A stretch of 64,000 nucleotides of DNA from Streptomyces zingiberis (GTDB lineage Bacteria > Actinomycetota > Actinomycetes > Streptomycetales > Streptomycetaceae), in assembly GCF_012034935.1 (NCBI RefSeq), contig NZ_JAATEN010000007.1:265708-329707 (forward strand), read 5' to 3'. The notes below the pieces were generated by a model that saw only the letters and a list, made by a program, of their open reading frames with translations, was not told where the DNA came from and searched no databases. Shown here piece by piece: positions 44,152 to 53,746 of this stretch. The position numbers were made by a program, and so were the translations under genes. Position 1 is the stretch's first letter. Each line of letters begins with the position of its first letter.

Positions 44152-45528
44152 ATGGCCACGACACCTGCGGATCTCGCGGAACTCCTGCCGGACGGACGGA
44201 TCACGGTCGACCCCGGCCGGCTGGCGTCCCACGCCCACGACGAGGGCGCCGGCGCACCCTGGGCGCTCCCGGCGGCCGTGGTGCTGCCCCGCGACACGGC
44301 GGAGGTCGCGGCCGTCGTGGCGCGCTGCGCCGAACGCGGCGTGCCCGTGGTGGCGCGCGGTGCCGGGACGGGGCTCTCGGGCGGGGCCAACGCCACCGCC
44401 GGCTGCGTGGTCGTCTCCTTCGCCGCGATGAACCGCGTCCTGCGCATCGACCGGGACGAGCGGCTGGCCGTCGTGCAGCCCGGGGTCGTGAACGAGGACC
44501 TCCGCGCGGCGTGCGCGGCCGAGGGCCTGTGGTACCCGCCCGACCCGGCCAGCGCCCCGTGGTCCACCATCGGCGGGAACGTCGCCACCAACGCGGGCGG
44601 TGTGTGCTGCGTGAAGTACGGCGTGACCCGCGACTACGTGCTGGGCCTGGAGGCCGTCACCGGCCGCGGGGAGGTGGTCCGCCTCGGCCGCCGGACCGCC
44701 AAGAGCTCGGCGGGCTACGCGCTGGCCGGGCTGCTGGTGGGGTCCGAGGGCACGCTCGGCCTGGTCACCGAGGTCACCCTGCGGCTGCGCGGCGAACGCG
44801 CCAGGGAGCACACGGTCGTCGGCTACTTCGACGACCTGCCGGCCGCCGGGCGGGCCGTGGCCGGGGTGGTGGCCTCCGGTGTCGTCCCCAGCGCCCTGGA
44901 ACTCGTCGACCGGGCCTGCCTGCGCGCCGTCGACGAGTGGAAGAACATGGGGCTCACCGACGGCGGCAACGTCCTGCTGCTCGCGCGGTGCGACGCGCCG
45001 GGCACCGCGGGCGAGGAGGAGGCCGGCACGGTGCTGGAGTGCTTCCGGGCCGCGGGCGCGTCGTGGAGCGCCCGCTCCGGCGACCCGGCCGAGGCGGACG
45101 CCCTGTTCGCCGCCCGCCGCCTGGTCCACCCGGCGCTCGACCGGCTGGGCGCGGTGCTCAGCGAGGACATCTGCGTCCCGCGCGTCCTCGTCCCCGACAT
45201 GCTCGCCGCGCTGGAGCGCATCGCCGGGCGGAACGGCGTGCGGATCGCGGGCCTGGCCCACGCCGGGGACGGCAACCTGCACCCGATGCTGGTCGTGGAG
45301 CGGGGGGACGAGCGGGCGCTGGCCCGGGGCCGGGAGGTGTTCGAGGAGGTCGTCGACCAGGCCCTCGCCCTGGGCGGCACGGTGACCGGCGAACACGGGG
45401 TGGGCCTGCTGAAGATGCGGGGCCTGGCCAGGGAACTCGGCCCGGCCGTGCTGGACCTCCACCGCGGCATCAAGCAGGTGTGGGACCCGGCCGGGATCCT
45501 CAACCCCGGCAAGGTGTTCGCCGTCTGA
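44152..45528 (+). CDS. FAD-linked oxidase, GlcD/D-lactate dehydrogenase type
   Basis: 458 residues. The PCMH FAD domain (VVARGAGTGLSGGANATAGC, TIGGNVATNAGGVCCVKYGV) is followed by the FAD-oxidase C domain (AHAGDGNLHPMLV, GTVTGEHGVGLLKM, DPAGILNPGKVF). It oxidises a 2-hydroxy acid such as D-lactate, glycolate or D-2-hydroxyglutarate. ATG 44152 starts just after the inverted repeat; an in-frame TTG lies inside it. Divergent from FabH, so perhaps linked to that pathway. Confidence 0.92.
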   Translation: MATTPADLAELLPDGRITVDPGRLASHAHDEGAGAPWALPAAVVLPRDTAEVAAVVARCAERGVPVVARGAGTGLSGGANATAGCVVVSFAAMNRVLRIDRDERLAVVQPGVVNEDLRAACAAEGLWYPPDPASAPWSTIGGNVATNAGGVCCVKYGVTRDYVLGLEAVTGRGEVVRLGRRTAKSSAGYALAGLLVGSEGTLGLVTEVTLRLRGERAREHTVVGYFDDLPAAGRAVAGVVASGVVPSALELVDRACLRAVDEWKNMGLTDGGNVLLLARCDAPGTAGEEEAGTVLECFRAAGASWSARSGDPAEADALFAARRLVHPALDRLGAVLSEDICVPRVLVPDMLAALERIAGRNGVRIAGLAHAGDGNLHPMLVVERGDERALARGREVFEEVVDQALALGGTVTGEHGVGLLKMRGLARELGPAVLDLHRGIKQVWDPAGILNPGKVFAV

Positions 45529-45636
45529 CGAGAGCCCGCGGCGCCCCCTGCTGCGTCGCGCCACCGGGCGGAAAACGCCACCACGCCGTGTCCCCGAGGC
45601 GATAGGGTCGCTGGTCCGTCTCCCGGGGAGGGCTTG

Positions 45637-46290
45637 ATGAGCATCGTCGACGGTTATCTGAGCGCGGCGGAACGGGCCGTGGCCCTGCTGGAGAGCCCGG
45701 AGGTCGCCGCGGCCTGGGAACGGCCCAGCGCCCTGCCCGAGATGTCGGTCGGCGCTCTCTCCGGCCACCTGGCGCACCAGCTCTTCAGTGTCGACGCCGC
45801 GCTGCGGACGTGCGGCGATCCCGGGTCGCGGCAGTCCCGGGAGACGCCGATCCCCCTCCTCGACCACTACACCCGGGCCACCTGGATCGGCGCGCCGCCG
45901 GACGCGGAGGTCAACGTCGGCATCCGGGCGAAGGGCGAGGAGATCGCGGCCCAGGGTGCGCCGCGCCTGACGGAACTCGCCCGCACCACCCTGGCCGGGC
46001 AGCGGACCACGCTCGCCGGGTACTCGGGCGAGGAGGTGGCGTTCCTCCCGGAGCGGGGCTGGGCGCTCCGTCTCGACGACTTCCTGGTCACGCGGATGCT
46101 GGAACTCGCCGTGCACCAGGACGACCTCGCGGTCAGCGCGGGCCTGCCCACCCCGGAGCTCCCGGCGAGCGCGTTCGACCCGGTGGTGGCGCTGCTGACC
46201 CGGCTCGCCGCCCGGCGCCACGGCCGGACCGCCCTGCTGAGGGCGCTGTCCCGGGCGGAGCGGGCACCGGCGGCGATCAACGCCATGTGA
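45637..46290 (+). CDS. Mycothiol-dependent maleylpyruvate isomerase-like protein
   Basis: 217 residues, DinB/MDMPI fold. The His positions that bind metal are visible (SGHLAHQLFS early, LELAVHQDDLA late, with an acidic residue between in RLTELARTTLAG). Mycothiol as cofactor is typical of actinobacterial members. GGGAGGG precedes the ATG; an in-frame TTG one codon upstream is possible. Substrate unknown. Confidence 0.85.
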   Translation: MSIVDGYLSAAERAVALLESPEVAAAWERPSALPEMSVGALSGHLAHQLFSVDAALRTCGDPGSRQSRETPIPLLDHYTRATWIGAPPDAEVNVGIRAKGEEIAAQGAPRLTELARTTLAGQRTTLAGYSGEEVAFLPERGWALRLDDFLVTRMLELAVHQDDLAVSAGLPTPELPASAFDPVVALLTRLAARRHGRTALLRALSRAERAPAAINAM

Positions 46291-46440
46291 CCTCCGGTGC
46301 ACCCGAAGCACCGGGGCCCCACACCCCTTGACACCCCCGAGGTCCGCCCGGGTTACCGGGCCGTGATCACGCGTACCGAATGGTCGGCCGGCCCGTACCC
46401 CGTCCCCTCCGGGGCCCCTGCGGTTCGGGCCGGGCCGGGG

Positions 46441-47910
46441 TCATCTCAGGTCGTCGGGGTCCAAATCCTTGCCGACGAGGAGGGTGACCACGCCGGCGGT
46501 GGCGTCCGGGTCCGCGGCGGCCCGGACGCCGGGCAGCCGGGAGGCGAGCACGGCGGCCGGCGCCTTCTGATCCGGCGGGTGGGTGACCGTGGTGGTGCCG
46601 CTGTCCTGCGGGGCGTTGCCCGTGTCGACGACGGTGAAGCCCGCCTCGCCCAGCTTCCCCGCCACGACGGCGGCCCGCCCGGCGACGCCGGTGCCGTTGA
46701 GGACCCGGACCCGCACCGAGGAGGCGTACAGCGGGTCCTCGGAGCCGGCCTCGATCTTCCCCTTGTCGACCTCCCGGTCCTTGGCCAGGGAGGTGAACAG
46801 GTCGGCGGCCTGCGGATACTGCCAGACGACATTGGCCTTGTCGGTGGCCACGTCCGCCTCGCGCGGGTAGTTCGGGACGGTCAGGAAGGTCAGCCGGTCA
46901 CCCGGGATGCCCTGGAGCTCGGAGGCGAGCCCGTACAGCGGTTCGACGCCGGCGAGTTTCTCGTCCGTGGAGAGGGACCCGGTGGCCGACTTCAGGAAGC
47001 CGTACAGCGCGCTCGGGCTGGTCAGCTTCGACCGCGCCTTGTCGGCGAGGGCCTCCATGAACTCCTGCTGGCGGCCGATGCGCCCGATGTCGGAGCCGTC
47101 GCCGACGCTGTAGCGCGCGCGGACGTAGCCCAGGGCCTGCTTGCCCTTGACGGTCTGGCAGCCGGCGTCCAGCTGGAGATGGGCCTTGTCGTCGTCGATG
47201 GCCTCCTCGGGGCAGACCTCTATCCCGTCCAGCGCGTCGACCATGCCGGTGAAACCCTGGAAGTCGAGAGAGACGAAGTGGTCGATGCGCAGGCCGGTGT
47301 TCGCCTCCACCGTCTTGATGGTGCAGGCGGCGGCGCCCGCCACCTCACCGCCGAGCCCTCCGAGCGCGAACGCCTCGTTGATCTTCGCGTGGTGGCGGCC
47401 GGACTCCGTGCCGTCGCCCTTGTCGCAGGCGGGTATCTCCACCCATGAGTCACGCGGGAAGGACACCACCGTGGCCCACTTCCGGTCCGCCGGGATGTGC
47501 AGCACCATCAGCGTGTCCGACTGCATCGTGGTGAGACCGGCGCCCCCGAACGAGGCGTTGTCGCCGTCCCGGCTGTCCGAGCCGACGACCAGGATGTTCT
47601 TCGAGCCGGGGCTCAGGTTCTCGGGACGGTCCCCGCCCAGCCTGCCGTCGATGTCGGCGGCCTGGATGTTGCCGTCGAGCTCCTGGTACACCCAGACGCC
47701 CACCCCGGCGACGGCGAGGATCAGCACCCCGAGCACCCCCGCGGCCCAGGCCGCGATCCGGCCCCGCCGCGTCAGCCGCGTCCTGCCCGTTCCCCTCGCC
47801 GCTTCACGCGCCGCGGCCCTGCCGGTAGCCTCGCCGGCCGCTCTGTCGCCGCCCGGAGTACGCCGTCGCCTGCCCGTCCCGCTCACCGGCGCCACCTCCC
47901 CATCGACCAC
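46441..47910 (-). CDS. LytR-CpsA-Psr (LCP) family protein with LytR_C domain
   Basis: 489 residues. A basic, disordered start; one membrane helix (AAWAAGVLGVLILAVAGVGV, about residues 53-73); the LCP domain (ILVVGSDSRDGDN, QSDTLMVLHIPADR, VSFPRDSWVEIP, KINEAFALGG, RARYSVGDGSDIGRIGRQQE); and a C-terminal LytR_C domain (VRVRVLNGTGVAGRAAVVAG). LCP enzymes attach cell-wall glycopolymers to peptidoglycan from polyprenyl carriers. Stand-alone gene. Confidence 0.95.
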   Translation of the reverse strand: MVDGEVAPVSGTGRRRRTPGGDRAAGEATGRAAAREAARGTGRTRLTRRGRIAAWAAGVLGVLILAVAGVGVWVYQELDGNIQAADIDGRLGGDRPENLSPGSKNILVVGSDSRDGDNASFGGAGLTTMQSDTLMVLHIPADRKWATVVSFPRDSWVEIPACDKGDGTESGRHHAKINEAFALGGLGGEVAGAAACTIKTVEANTGLRIDHFVSLDFQGFTGMVDALDGIEVCPEEAIDDDKAHLQLDAGCQTVKGKQALGYVRARYSVGDGSDIGRIGRQQEFMEALADKARSKLTSPSALYGFLKSATGSLSTDEKLAGVEPLYGLASELQGIPGDRLTFLTVPNYPREADVATDKANVVWQYPQAADLFTSLAKDREVDKGKIEAGSEDPLYASSVRVRVLNGTGVAGRAAVVAGKLGEAGFTVVDTGNAPQDSGTTTVTHPPDQKAPAAVLASRLPGVRAAADPDATAGVVTLLVGKDLDPDDLR

Positions 47911-48333
47911 ACCGGCCGCTCACCGCACACGGGCACCCGTCGCCCGTCCGCACAGGCGGACTCTACACGCCTGTAGAAACAGCCAGATCCGGCGGCCCGG
48001 GAAGGGAGCGGGAGGAAAGAGCGCGAGGAGGGGACGCAAGGAGGAAACGCGGGCGGGCGGCGCGGCGGGGCGTGCGGAGAGATGCTCGGGCACGGGCGCA
48101 GGGGCCGCCGGTCGGACGGTGTGGCGGTAAGCGTGCGGCCGTAAGGACCGCCGGTCGGACAGCGCGGGGCGGACCGGTCCGGACGGCGGGGCCACCCCGG
48201 GGCCCCGGGGGTCCGGGAAGCGGTCGGTCACGGGGGAACGGCATCGACGGGGAGGCGTCGGCCACCGCCGCCACCCCCGGCCCAGGCGGCCCGGAGGGCC
48301 CTGCCGGCCTTGCGGGTCCTGCCGGTCCGGCGG
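47911..48333. other. Intergenic region
   Basis: Between the LCP start and the phosphatase stop. CTACA-cgcc-TGTAG (47963-47976) lies about 55 nt upstream of the LCP ATG and may be a control site. The part at 48000-48330 is G-rich low complexity with no protein-like frame. Confidence 0.4.
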
Positions 48334-48792
48334 TTACGGCCGCCGCGAGCCGGCCGTTCCGGCGTCGAAGACCTGGCGGATGAAACGCCGCTGCCACGGC
48401 ACCTCGACCGCACGCGGGTGGTAGGTGCGGCGCACCCACCGGACCGCGTCCCGGGGCCGCATCCCCTCGAACACGCAGAGCGCGGAGAGAGCCGTGCCGG
48501 TCCGCCCCACGCCGCCTCCGCAGCAGATCTCCACCCGCTCCTCCACGGCGCGGTCGTACGCGGCGCGGAGCTTGCCCATCGCGTCCACGGGGTCCGCGGG
48601 AAGCCAGAAATCACGCCACGGAATCCACACGGAGTCCCAGGGCACCCCGGCGGGCTCGTGCTCGGTCAACTGCACGCCGAACGTGGGCCTCTGGCCTTCG
48701 GGAAGCTCATATCTCAGGCCGCGCCCCCGGATCCGGCGCCCCGAGGGGAGGGTGACCACCTTGGGGGCTCGGGTGTCCCACGGTTCGACCAC
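48334..48792 (-). CDS. Protein-tyrosine/dual-specificity phosphatase family
   Basis: 152 residues with the P-loop CX5R (Cys91-Gly-Gly-Gly-Val-Gly-Arg97-Thr-Gly) preceded by EICCGGG. An upstream acidic loop (WRDFWLPADPVD) could hold the general acid. Short cytosolic form with no membrane helix. The name rests on the motif and length; substrate unknown. Confidence 0.85.
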   Translation of the reverse strand: MVEPWDTRAPKVVTLPSGRRIRGRGLRYELPEGQRPTFGVQLTEHEPAGVPWDSVWIPWRDFWLPADPVDAMGKLRAAYDRAVEERVEICCGGGVGRTGTALSALCVFEGMRPRDAVRWVRRTYHPRAVEVPWQRRFIRQVFDAGTAGSRRP

Positions 48793-49094
48793 GACGCGTC
48801 CCTCCCGGCCGGTCCCCTCGGGCCGGTCACTCCGGCATCGTAGTCAGCCCCGGCGGTTCGGGGGCCGCTTTCGCCGGATGGAGACACCGGGCAGCGCCTC
48901 ACCGGGCGGCCCCTGTCCCACGGCCCCGGCCGGGTCACCGAACCGCCACCGCCGCCACCACCGTCACCGCAGCCACCGCAGCCGGGACACCGGCGCCGGA
49001 GACCGGCCGGCCCGCGGGCCGCGGGGCAGCCGTCCCGTCCGTCAGTTCCCTGCCGGTCCCCCCGCGATCAGCACCCCCGCTCCCCCGTCACGCG
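48793..49094. other. Gap with no supported gene
   Basis: About 300 nt between the phosphatase start and the GPP34 stop. Only Arg/Pro/His-rich shadow frames and a CACCGCCGCCACC-type C-rich run at 48947-48985. Confidence 0.5.
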
Positions 49095-49844
49095 TCATGC
49101 GCCGGACCCCTCGGAACTCGCCACCAGGGCGACGACGACGCTGTTGACGACGGTCGCCGTCACCGTGCGCGTCACGGCTTCCGCGGCGGCTCCCGCTCCC
49201 CAGTTGCCGCGCCGGATCTCCTCGGCCCGGCTGATCACGGGGGAGGTCCAGGGGATCTCCGGGTCGAACTGCGGGAGCGTCTTGCTCGCCGCGAGGAGCG
49301 CCGTGAGCGCGGCGACGCGCTCCCCTGGCTCCACACCGTCCACGAGGACGTCCCGGACCTGCGCCAGGAGCCGCGCCCGGCGTCCGGTCCCGCCGTCCCG
49401 CAGGGCGGTCGTGGGAAACAGGCCGAGCATCTTGCGCTTCTCCCGGTGGATCTCGCCGCGCTCGGCGAGCCGCCCCAGCACCGGCTCGCGCAGCCCGGGA
49501 CCGATCGCCGCGAGCGCGGTCTGCACGTCCCGGGGCTTGCCCGAGAGGTAGTCCCACCCGGAACCGAGGATCTCGTCGGACGGGCGGCGCTCCGGAACCG
49601 CTTCCACCCGGACTCCCCCGAGCCTCCCCTTGGTGGTCCTGACGCGCTCGCCGAGGGCGAGATCGGCGAGGACCGCACCCCCGAGGGCGTAGTAGAGGGT
49701 GGTCTCGCCCGCGATGGTCCCGGAGTCGGGCTGGAAGAGCAGAAGCAGGAGGTCTTCCGCCAGCGTCGGGGCGTCGGGGCCGGGCGTCCCGGTGGGCGCG
49801 CCGGACCGGCCGGCGGCGGAGGGGGCGTCGGACTGCTGGGTCAC
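49095..49844 (-). CDS. GPP34 (GOLPH3-like) family protein
   Basis: 249 residues. GPP34 pattern: LAEDLLLLLFQPDSGTIAGE, LYYALGGAVLADLALGERVR, LGRLAERGEIHREKRKMLGL, RVAALTALLAASKTLPQ. Bacterial relatives of the Golgi phosphatidylinositol-4-phosphate binder are common in Streptomyces, often in many copies; their job is unclear. It ends in a Val/Ala-rich helix. Confidence 0.92.
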   Translation of the reverse strand: MTQQSDAPSAAGRSGAPTGTPGPDAPTLAEDLLLLLFQPDSGTIAGETTLYYALGGAVLADLALGERVRTTKGRLGGVRVEAVPERRPSDEILGSGWDYLSGKPRDVQTALAAIGPGLREPVLGRLAERGEIHREKRKMLGLFPTTALRDGGTGRRARLLAQVRDVLVDGVEPGERVAALTALLAASKTLPQFDPEIPWTSPVISRAEEIRRGNWGAGAAAEAVTRTVTATVVNSVVVALVASSEGSGA

Positions 49845-50158
49845 GGTTCGGGCCTTTCGCGTTCTCGGTACGGGGGTGTGGGACCGGACCGCTCCTCGTC
49901 GTGCGCTCCGTGGGGGGCCGCCGTTTGTTCCGCTCCGGCCACCACTCCAGACGGTGTTCCCGGAACAAGGTCAAATCCGCGCCCGGCCGTGGACGCGCGT
50001 CACGGGGCGCTGCCGGGACCGTGCGCGTCGGCGGCGCCCGCCGCGCCGTGCACCCGCACACGAGGCGGCTCCTGCCGTGGGCGGGGCGGCCGGTGGCGCG
50101 GCGCGGCGCGCCGTACCCGGGCCGCGGCGCCCCGCCCGGCTCGGCCGGAGCAGAGCGC
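49845..50158. promoter_or_regulatory. Intergenic with 13-bp palindrome
   Basis: TGTTCC-c-GGAACA (49965-49977) is a perfect palindrome about 120 nt before the GPP34 start, and a further TTGTTCC lies at 49925-49931. No gene is seen in the 314 nt. Confidence 0.45.
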
Positions 50159-50914
50159 TCAGCCCGGCTCGCCGTCCGCTCCGCGCGCGTCGCGCAGGCG
50201 TTCCTGCGCCAGGGTGGCCGCCCGGGCGAGGACGTCGCACTGGGCCGGGGTGTACAACTCGGTCACCGCTTCGACGAAGGCCTCCCGGGCGACCCGCTCC
50301 CCCTTCGCCAGACGCCCGGCCGGATCGTTCAGCCACGGGTACCTGGCGAGGTTGCGCTCGATGTCGGGGGCGATGCGCTCGGCGAGGCTCTGCCGTGCCG
50401 CCTCGTCGGCGTCGGGCGGCAGCGCGTTGAACGCGTCGTTCACGGCGATGTCGTCGTTCTCCACCATCTGCCGCAGGTCCGCCATCGCCCCCTCGTCGTA
50501 GAGCTGCGTGGACACGAGGATGAGCGAACGGTCGGCCTCGCTGAGCCGGGAGGCCATCGGCTCGAAACCCGCGGGGATGTCGGCGGGTGCGCCGTCCCGC
50601 AGGATCGCGGCGATGCCGGACCGGGCGCGCTGGAGACGTTCGATGGTCGCGCCGAGTTCCGCGTCGAGCGCGCGCAGCGCGTCCGCGGTGGTGTCACGGT
50701 CGCCGGTACCGACCTCGCCGATCCGCGACAGCGGGACGCCCAGTTCGGTCAGGCGCCGTATCCGCAGCAGACGGACGAGGTGCCGTACCCCGTACTGCTT
50801 GTAGCCGTTGGCCCGGCGTTCGGGCTCGTCGAGCAGCCCGAGCCGGTGGTAGTGCCGGACGGTGTTCACCGTGGTACTCGCCAGTTCCGCGAGTTCCCGC
50901 GTACTCCAGGGCAA
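50159..50914 (-). CDS. MerR family transcriptional regulator
   Basis: 251 residues from a TTG with GGAGGAAG 5 nt upstream. N-terminal MerR helix-turn-helix (STRELAELASTTVNTVRHYH, RLGLLDEPERRANGYKQYGV) and helical dimer region; the C-terminal 130 residues are a helical effector domain without the Cys pattern of metal sensors. Divergent from the NACHT ATPase gene by 237 bp. Confidence 0.9.
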   Translation of the reverse strand: MPWSTRELAELASTTVNTVRHYHRLGLLDEPERRANGYKQYGVRHLVRLLRIRRLTELGVPLSRIGEVGTGDRDTTADALRALDAELGATIERLQRARSGIAAILRDGAPADIPAGFEPMASRLSEADRSLILVSTQLYDEGAMADLRQMVENDDIAVNDAFNALPPDADEAARQSLAERIAPDIERNLARYPWLNDPAGRLAKGERVAREAFVEAVTELYTPAQCDVLARAATLAQERLRDARGADGEPG

Positions 50915-51151
50915 GGTGCTTCCTCCGTGTGGTGGCGCCGGCCTCCATCTTCGCCGGGAGAGACGCGGATCAGGTGCCTTCCGGGGGCCGGGGGCCGGCG
51001 GCCGGGAGCGCAGTGCCCCGGATGGGGCCCCAGGAGGGCACCTTCGTCCCATCCGTGTCATCGAGCCTCACCCGCCGCGGGGGATATGGCGAAAACAGAG
51101 TGTAGAGGTCTCGTCACGAGGCGTCCCCTGCGGCGAGGATGGCCCGCTGTG

Positions 51152-53470
51152 ATGGGGAAGCGAGGAGAGGCGTTCGCCTACGGAGCGGTGGCCGCGCTGA
51201 TGACGGTGACGGCCGTGGCGATCGGCGTGTGGACGCTGCTCAGGGCGGACGTGGGGGAGGTCGACCCCACCGGCGCGATGGCGGGCCTGGTGTCCCTGGC
51301 GTCCAGCGGGGTGCTCGTGTGGCTCTCCAGACGCTCGGCGGCCGACGCGCGGGAGATCGCGTCGGCGGAGGCGGCACGGGAACTGGCGGCGAAGGTGCTG
51401 GGCGCCGAACGCGACGCCCGAGTGCAACTGCTGGGTGGCGACGACAAGACCATCGACGTCTCCTTCACCTTCCTGCCCGTCGACGCGCGCAACGCCCGGC
51501 GGGCCGGCGCCGAGGGCCATCTGAGAGACGTGGTGGAGTACTACCGGCGCCTGCGGCCACGGCGGATGGTGATCACCGGGGAGGCGGGGGCGGGCAAGAC
51601 GGTGCTGGCCGTGGAGTTGATGGTCCGCCTCCTGGAGAAGCCCGCCGAGGGGGACCCGGTGCCGGTGCGGCTGAGCCTGGCCTCGTGGGACACCCGCAAC
51701 CAGACGGTGGACCAGTGGATCTCCCGCCACCTGACCGACACCTACAACGTGCCCGCCCGGTCCGCCCGGCGTCTGGTCGAGTCGCGCACGATCCTGCCGG
51801 TGCTCGACGGCCTGGACGAGATGGACGACTCCCCCGGCTACAGGTCCCCCGCCGGCGAGGCGCTGCGTGCCCTCAACCGGTACCAGCTGGGCACGAGCAA
51901 GGCGGCGTTGTTGCTCACCTGCCGCAGCAAGCCCTACGAGACCCTGGCGGAACAGGAGGTGTGGTTACAGGACGCCGCGCACGTGAAGATCGAACCGGTC
52001 CCGGCGGACGCGGCCCGGCGGTTCCTCACCGAACGGTTCGGCGCGACCCCCCGGTGGCGTCCGGTCCTGGAGGCACTGACGCGCGACCCCCACGGGCCGC
52101 TGGCCGCCGGACTGTCCACCCCGTGGCGGCTCACCCTGGCCGTGACCGTCTACGAGGAACGCGGTCCCGACGGCCGCCACCGGCGCGATCCACGGGCCCT
52201 GCTCGCCCCGGAGCTGGACACGCCGAAGGCGGTCGGGGACCACCTGCTGAGCCGCTTCCTGCCCGGCGCCGCGACCCCGGACCCGACACCGTCCGCTCCA
52301 CCTGGGGACACCTACCCCGCCGCCCAGGTCCGCGCCTGGCTCACGGCACTCGCCCGCCACCTCCAGCGGGACGAGTCCGCCGGCCGGCGGGCGGAGGAGC
52401 GGCGGCCACCGGGCCCCGGCCACGCGCGGGGATCCGCGCACGGTGTGGACATCGTGCTGCACCGGCTCTGGCCGATCGCGGGAGCCACCCGGGTGCGGTG
52501 CCTGCACGCCGTCTTCCTCCTGTGCGGCGCCCTCGCGTTCGCCGACTTCGCCGTCGGCACCCTGGACGCGACGGTCCTCATCTACGCCGGGATCGTGCTG
52601 GCGGTCCTGCTCCGGACCGGCGTCCGGCGCGAGGTCAGGCCGAAGAAGTTCCAGATCGGGAAGTTGGCGACGCGGAGCGGGGCGAAGGAGGCGGCGTTCG
52701 GGCTGCTGCTCGGGCTCCCCGTCGCGGCAGGCGTCGGCACGCTGTTCGCCCTGGCGAGCCTCCTGGCCACCGGGGAGTCCGGGGTCGAACTCCTCTACAC
52801 GGCCGCGCAGGGATTCACCCTGGGACTGCTGCTCGCCCCGGCCCTGGGCCTCGCCCTGGGAACCGGCAGGAGACTTCCCGACGCCCTCGCACCGCGCGAC
52901 CCCTTACGCACCGACCTGCAATTCGGCCTGGCGCTGGGGCTCGTGTACTGGATCGGCTACGGCGTGGCCTTCTGGCCCGTCTACACCTTCATGGACTCCC
53001 TGGCCCGCGGTTTCGGCTTCACGGACTTCGCCCACCAGCCGGGCGTGGGAGGGGTGGCCGAGCAGTACGCGGTGTACGGATGGACCCACGGATTCGCCGG
53101 CGGGGCACCGGCCCACTTCCTCTACCTGCACGGCGGGGACGGCTTCCTCTCGATCACCATCTCCGTCGTCCTCGGCTTCGCCGAGGCGATCGTCTTCGGG
53201 CTCGCCTTCGGCTCGACCGCGTGGACCCGGTACGCGATCGCCGTGGCGCTCGCGGCCCGGCGGGGAAAGCTTCCCCGCCGCCCCGGGCCCTTCCTCGACT
53301 GGGCCCACCGCGCGGGCCTCCTCCGGCTGTCCGGTATCGCCTACCAGTTCCGCCACCTCGAACTCCAGCACTGGCTCGCCCACCACGGCGACCACGAACC
53401 ACCCGGCCGCCGCGCGGGAACGGGACCCACGACGGCATCGGAGGCGGACCGCCCCTTCCGGTGCACTTGA
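51152..53470 (+). CDS. Membrane-bound NACHT-type NTPase
   Basis: 772 residues. Two N-terminal membrane helices (about 8-30 and 42-60), a linker, then a NACHT/STAND core: Walker A ITGEAGAGKT (141-150), Walker B ILPVLDGLDEMDD (214-226), sensor-like LLLTCRSKPYE. The C-terminal half has about seven hydrophobic segments (FLLCGALAFADFAVGTLDA to FGLAFGSTAWTRYAIAVALA) and ends in a soluble tail with YQFRHLELQHWLA, the winged-helix end typical of these NTPases. No obvious effector domain is fused. Such proteins occur in defence and signalling; the polytopic C-terminus suggests a membrane outcome. ATG 51152; GTG one codon earlier is possible. Confidence 0.85.
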   Translation: MGKRGEAFAYGAVAALMTVTAVAIGVWTLLRADVGEVDPTGAMAGLVSLASSGVLVWLSRRSAADAREIASAEAARELAAKVLGAERDARVQLLGGDDKTIDVSFTFLPVDARNARRAGAEGHLRDVVEYYRRLRPRRMVITGEAGAGKTVLAVELMVRLLEKPAEGDPVPVRLSLASWDTRNQTVDQWISRHLTDTYNVPARSARRLVESRTILPVLDGLDEMDDSPGYRSPAGEALRALNRYQLGTSKAALLLTCRSKPYETLAEQEVWLQDAAHVKIEPVPADAARRFLTERFGATPRWRPVLEALTRDPHGPLAAGLSTPWRLTLAVTVYEERGPDGRHRRDPRALLAPELDTPKAVGDHLLSRFLPGAATPDPTPSAPPGDTYPAAQVRAWLTALARHLQRDESAGRRAEERRPPGPGHARGSAHGVDIVLHRLWPIAGATRVRCLHAVFLLCGALAFADFAVGTLDATVLIYAGIVLAVLLRTGVRREVRPKKFQIGKLATRSGAKEAAFGLLLGLPVAAGVGTLFALASLLATGESGVELLYTAAQGFTLGLLLAPALGLALGTGRRLPDALAPRDPLRTDLQFGLALGLVYWIGYGVAFWPVYTFMDSLARGFGFTDFAHQPGVGGVAEQYAVYGWTHGFAGGAPAHFLYLHGGDGFLSITISVVLGFAEAIVFGLAFGSTAWTRYAIAVALAARRGKLPRRPGPFLDWAHRAGLLRLSGIAYQFRHLELQHWLAHHGDHEPPGRRAGTGPTTASEADRPFRCT

Positions 53471-53746
53471 GCCGGACCGCTTCATGGGCTGCGTTGAACG
53501 GACAGCCGCAGCCCGGGCGGGTTTCCATCCCCCCGTTCCGGTCGCTTGCCGAACCCATGGATGTCACCCGCGGTGGGTTGCCGGGACGGGTCCCACGTCC
53601 CCTTACTCGGGAAGGATCGTGGTCGTCGCACGCGGGGGCGGTGACGACGATGGCGGCAGTGGGAGCGGCAACGGCGACTGCGACCCGGTAGGAGACGGGG
53701 AGTGCTCCCCTGGCTTCCCCAGCAGCTCGTGCAGCCCGAGGAACTG

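Noticed and set aside
42970..46311. 1113-codon open frame on the minus strand
   Set aside because: Only the last 340 codons (FabH) are real; the rest is antisense to the GlcD-type oxidase and the isomerase.
51139..53691. 850-codon plus-strand frame overlapping the NACHT gene
   Set aside because: Arg/Gly/Pro-rich composition without domains; the NACHT frame carries Walker motifs and membrane helices.
53480..53745. Gly/Asp-rich frame with paired cysteines ending at 53747
   Set aside because: The short stretch (GGGDDDGGSGSGNGDCD) has no start, signal peptide or ribosome site, and is probably an accidental frame.
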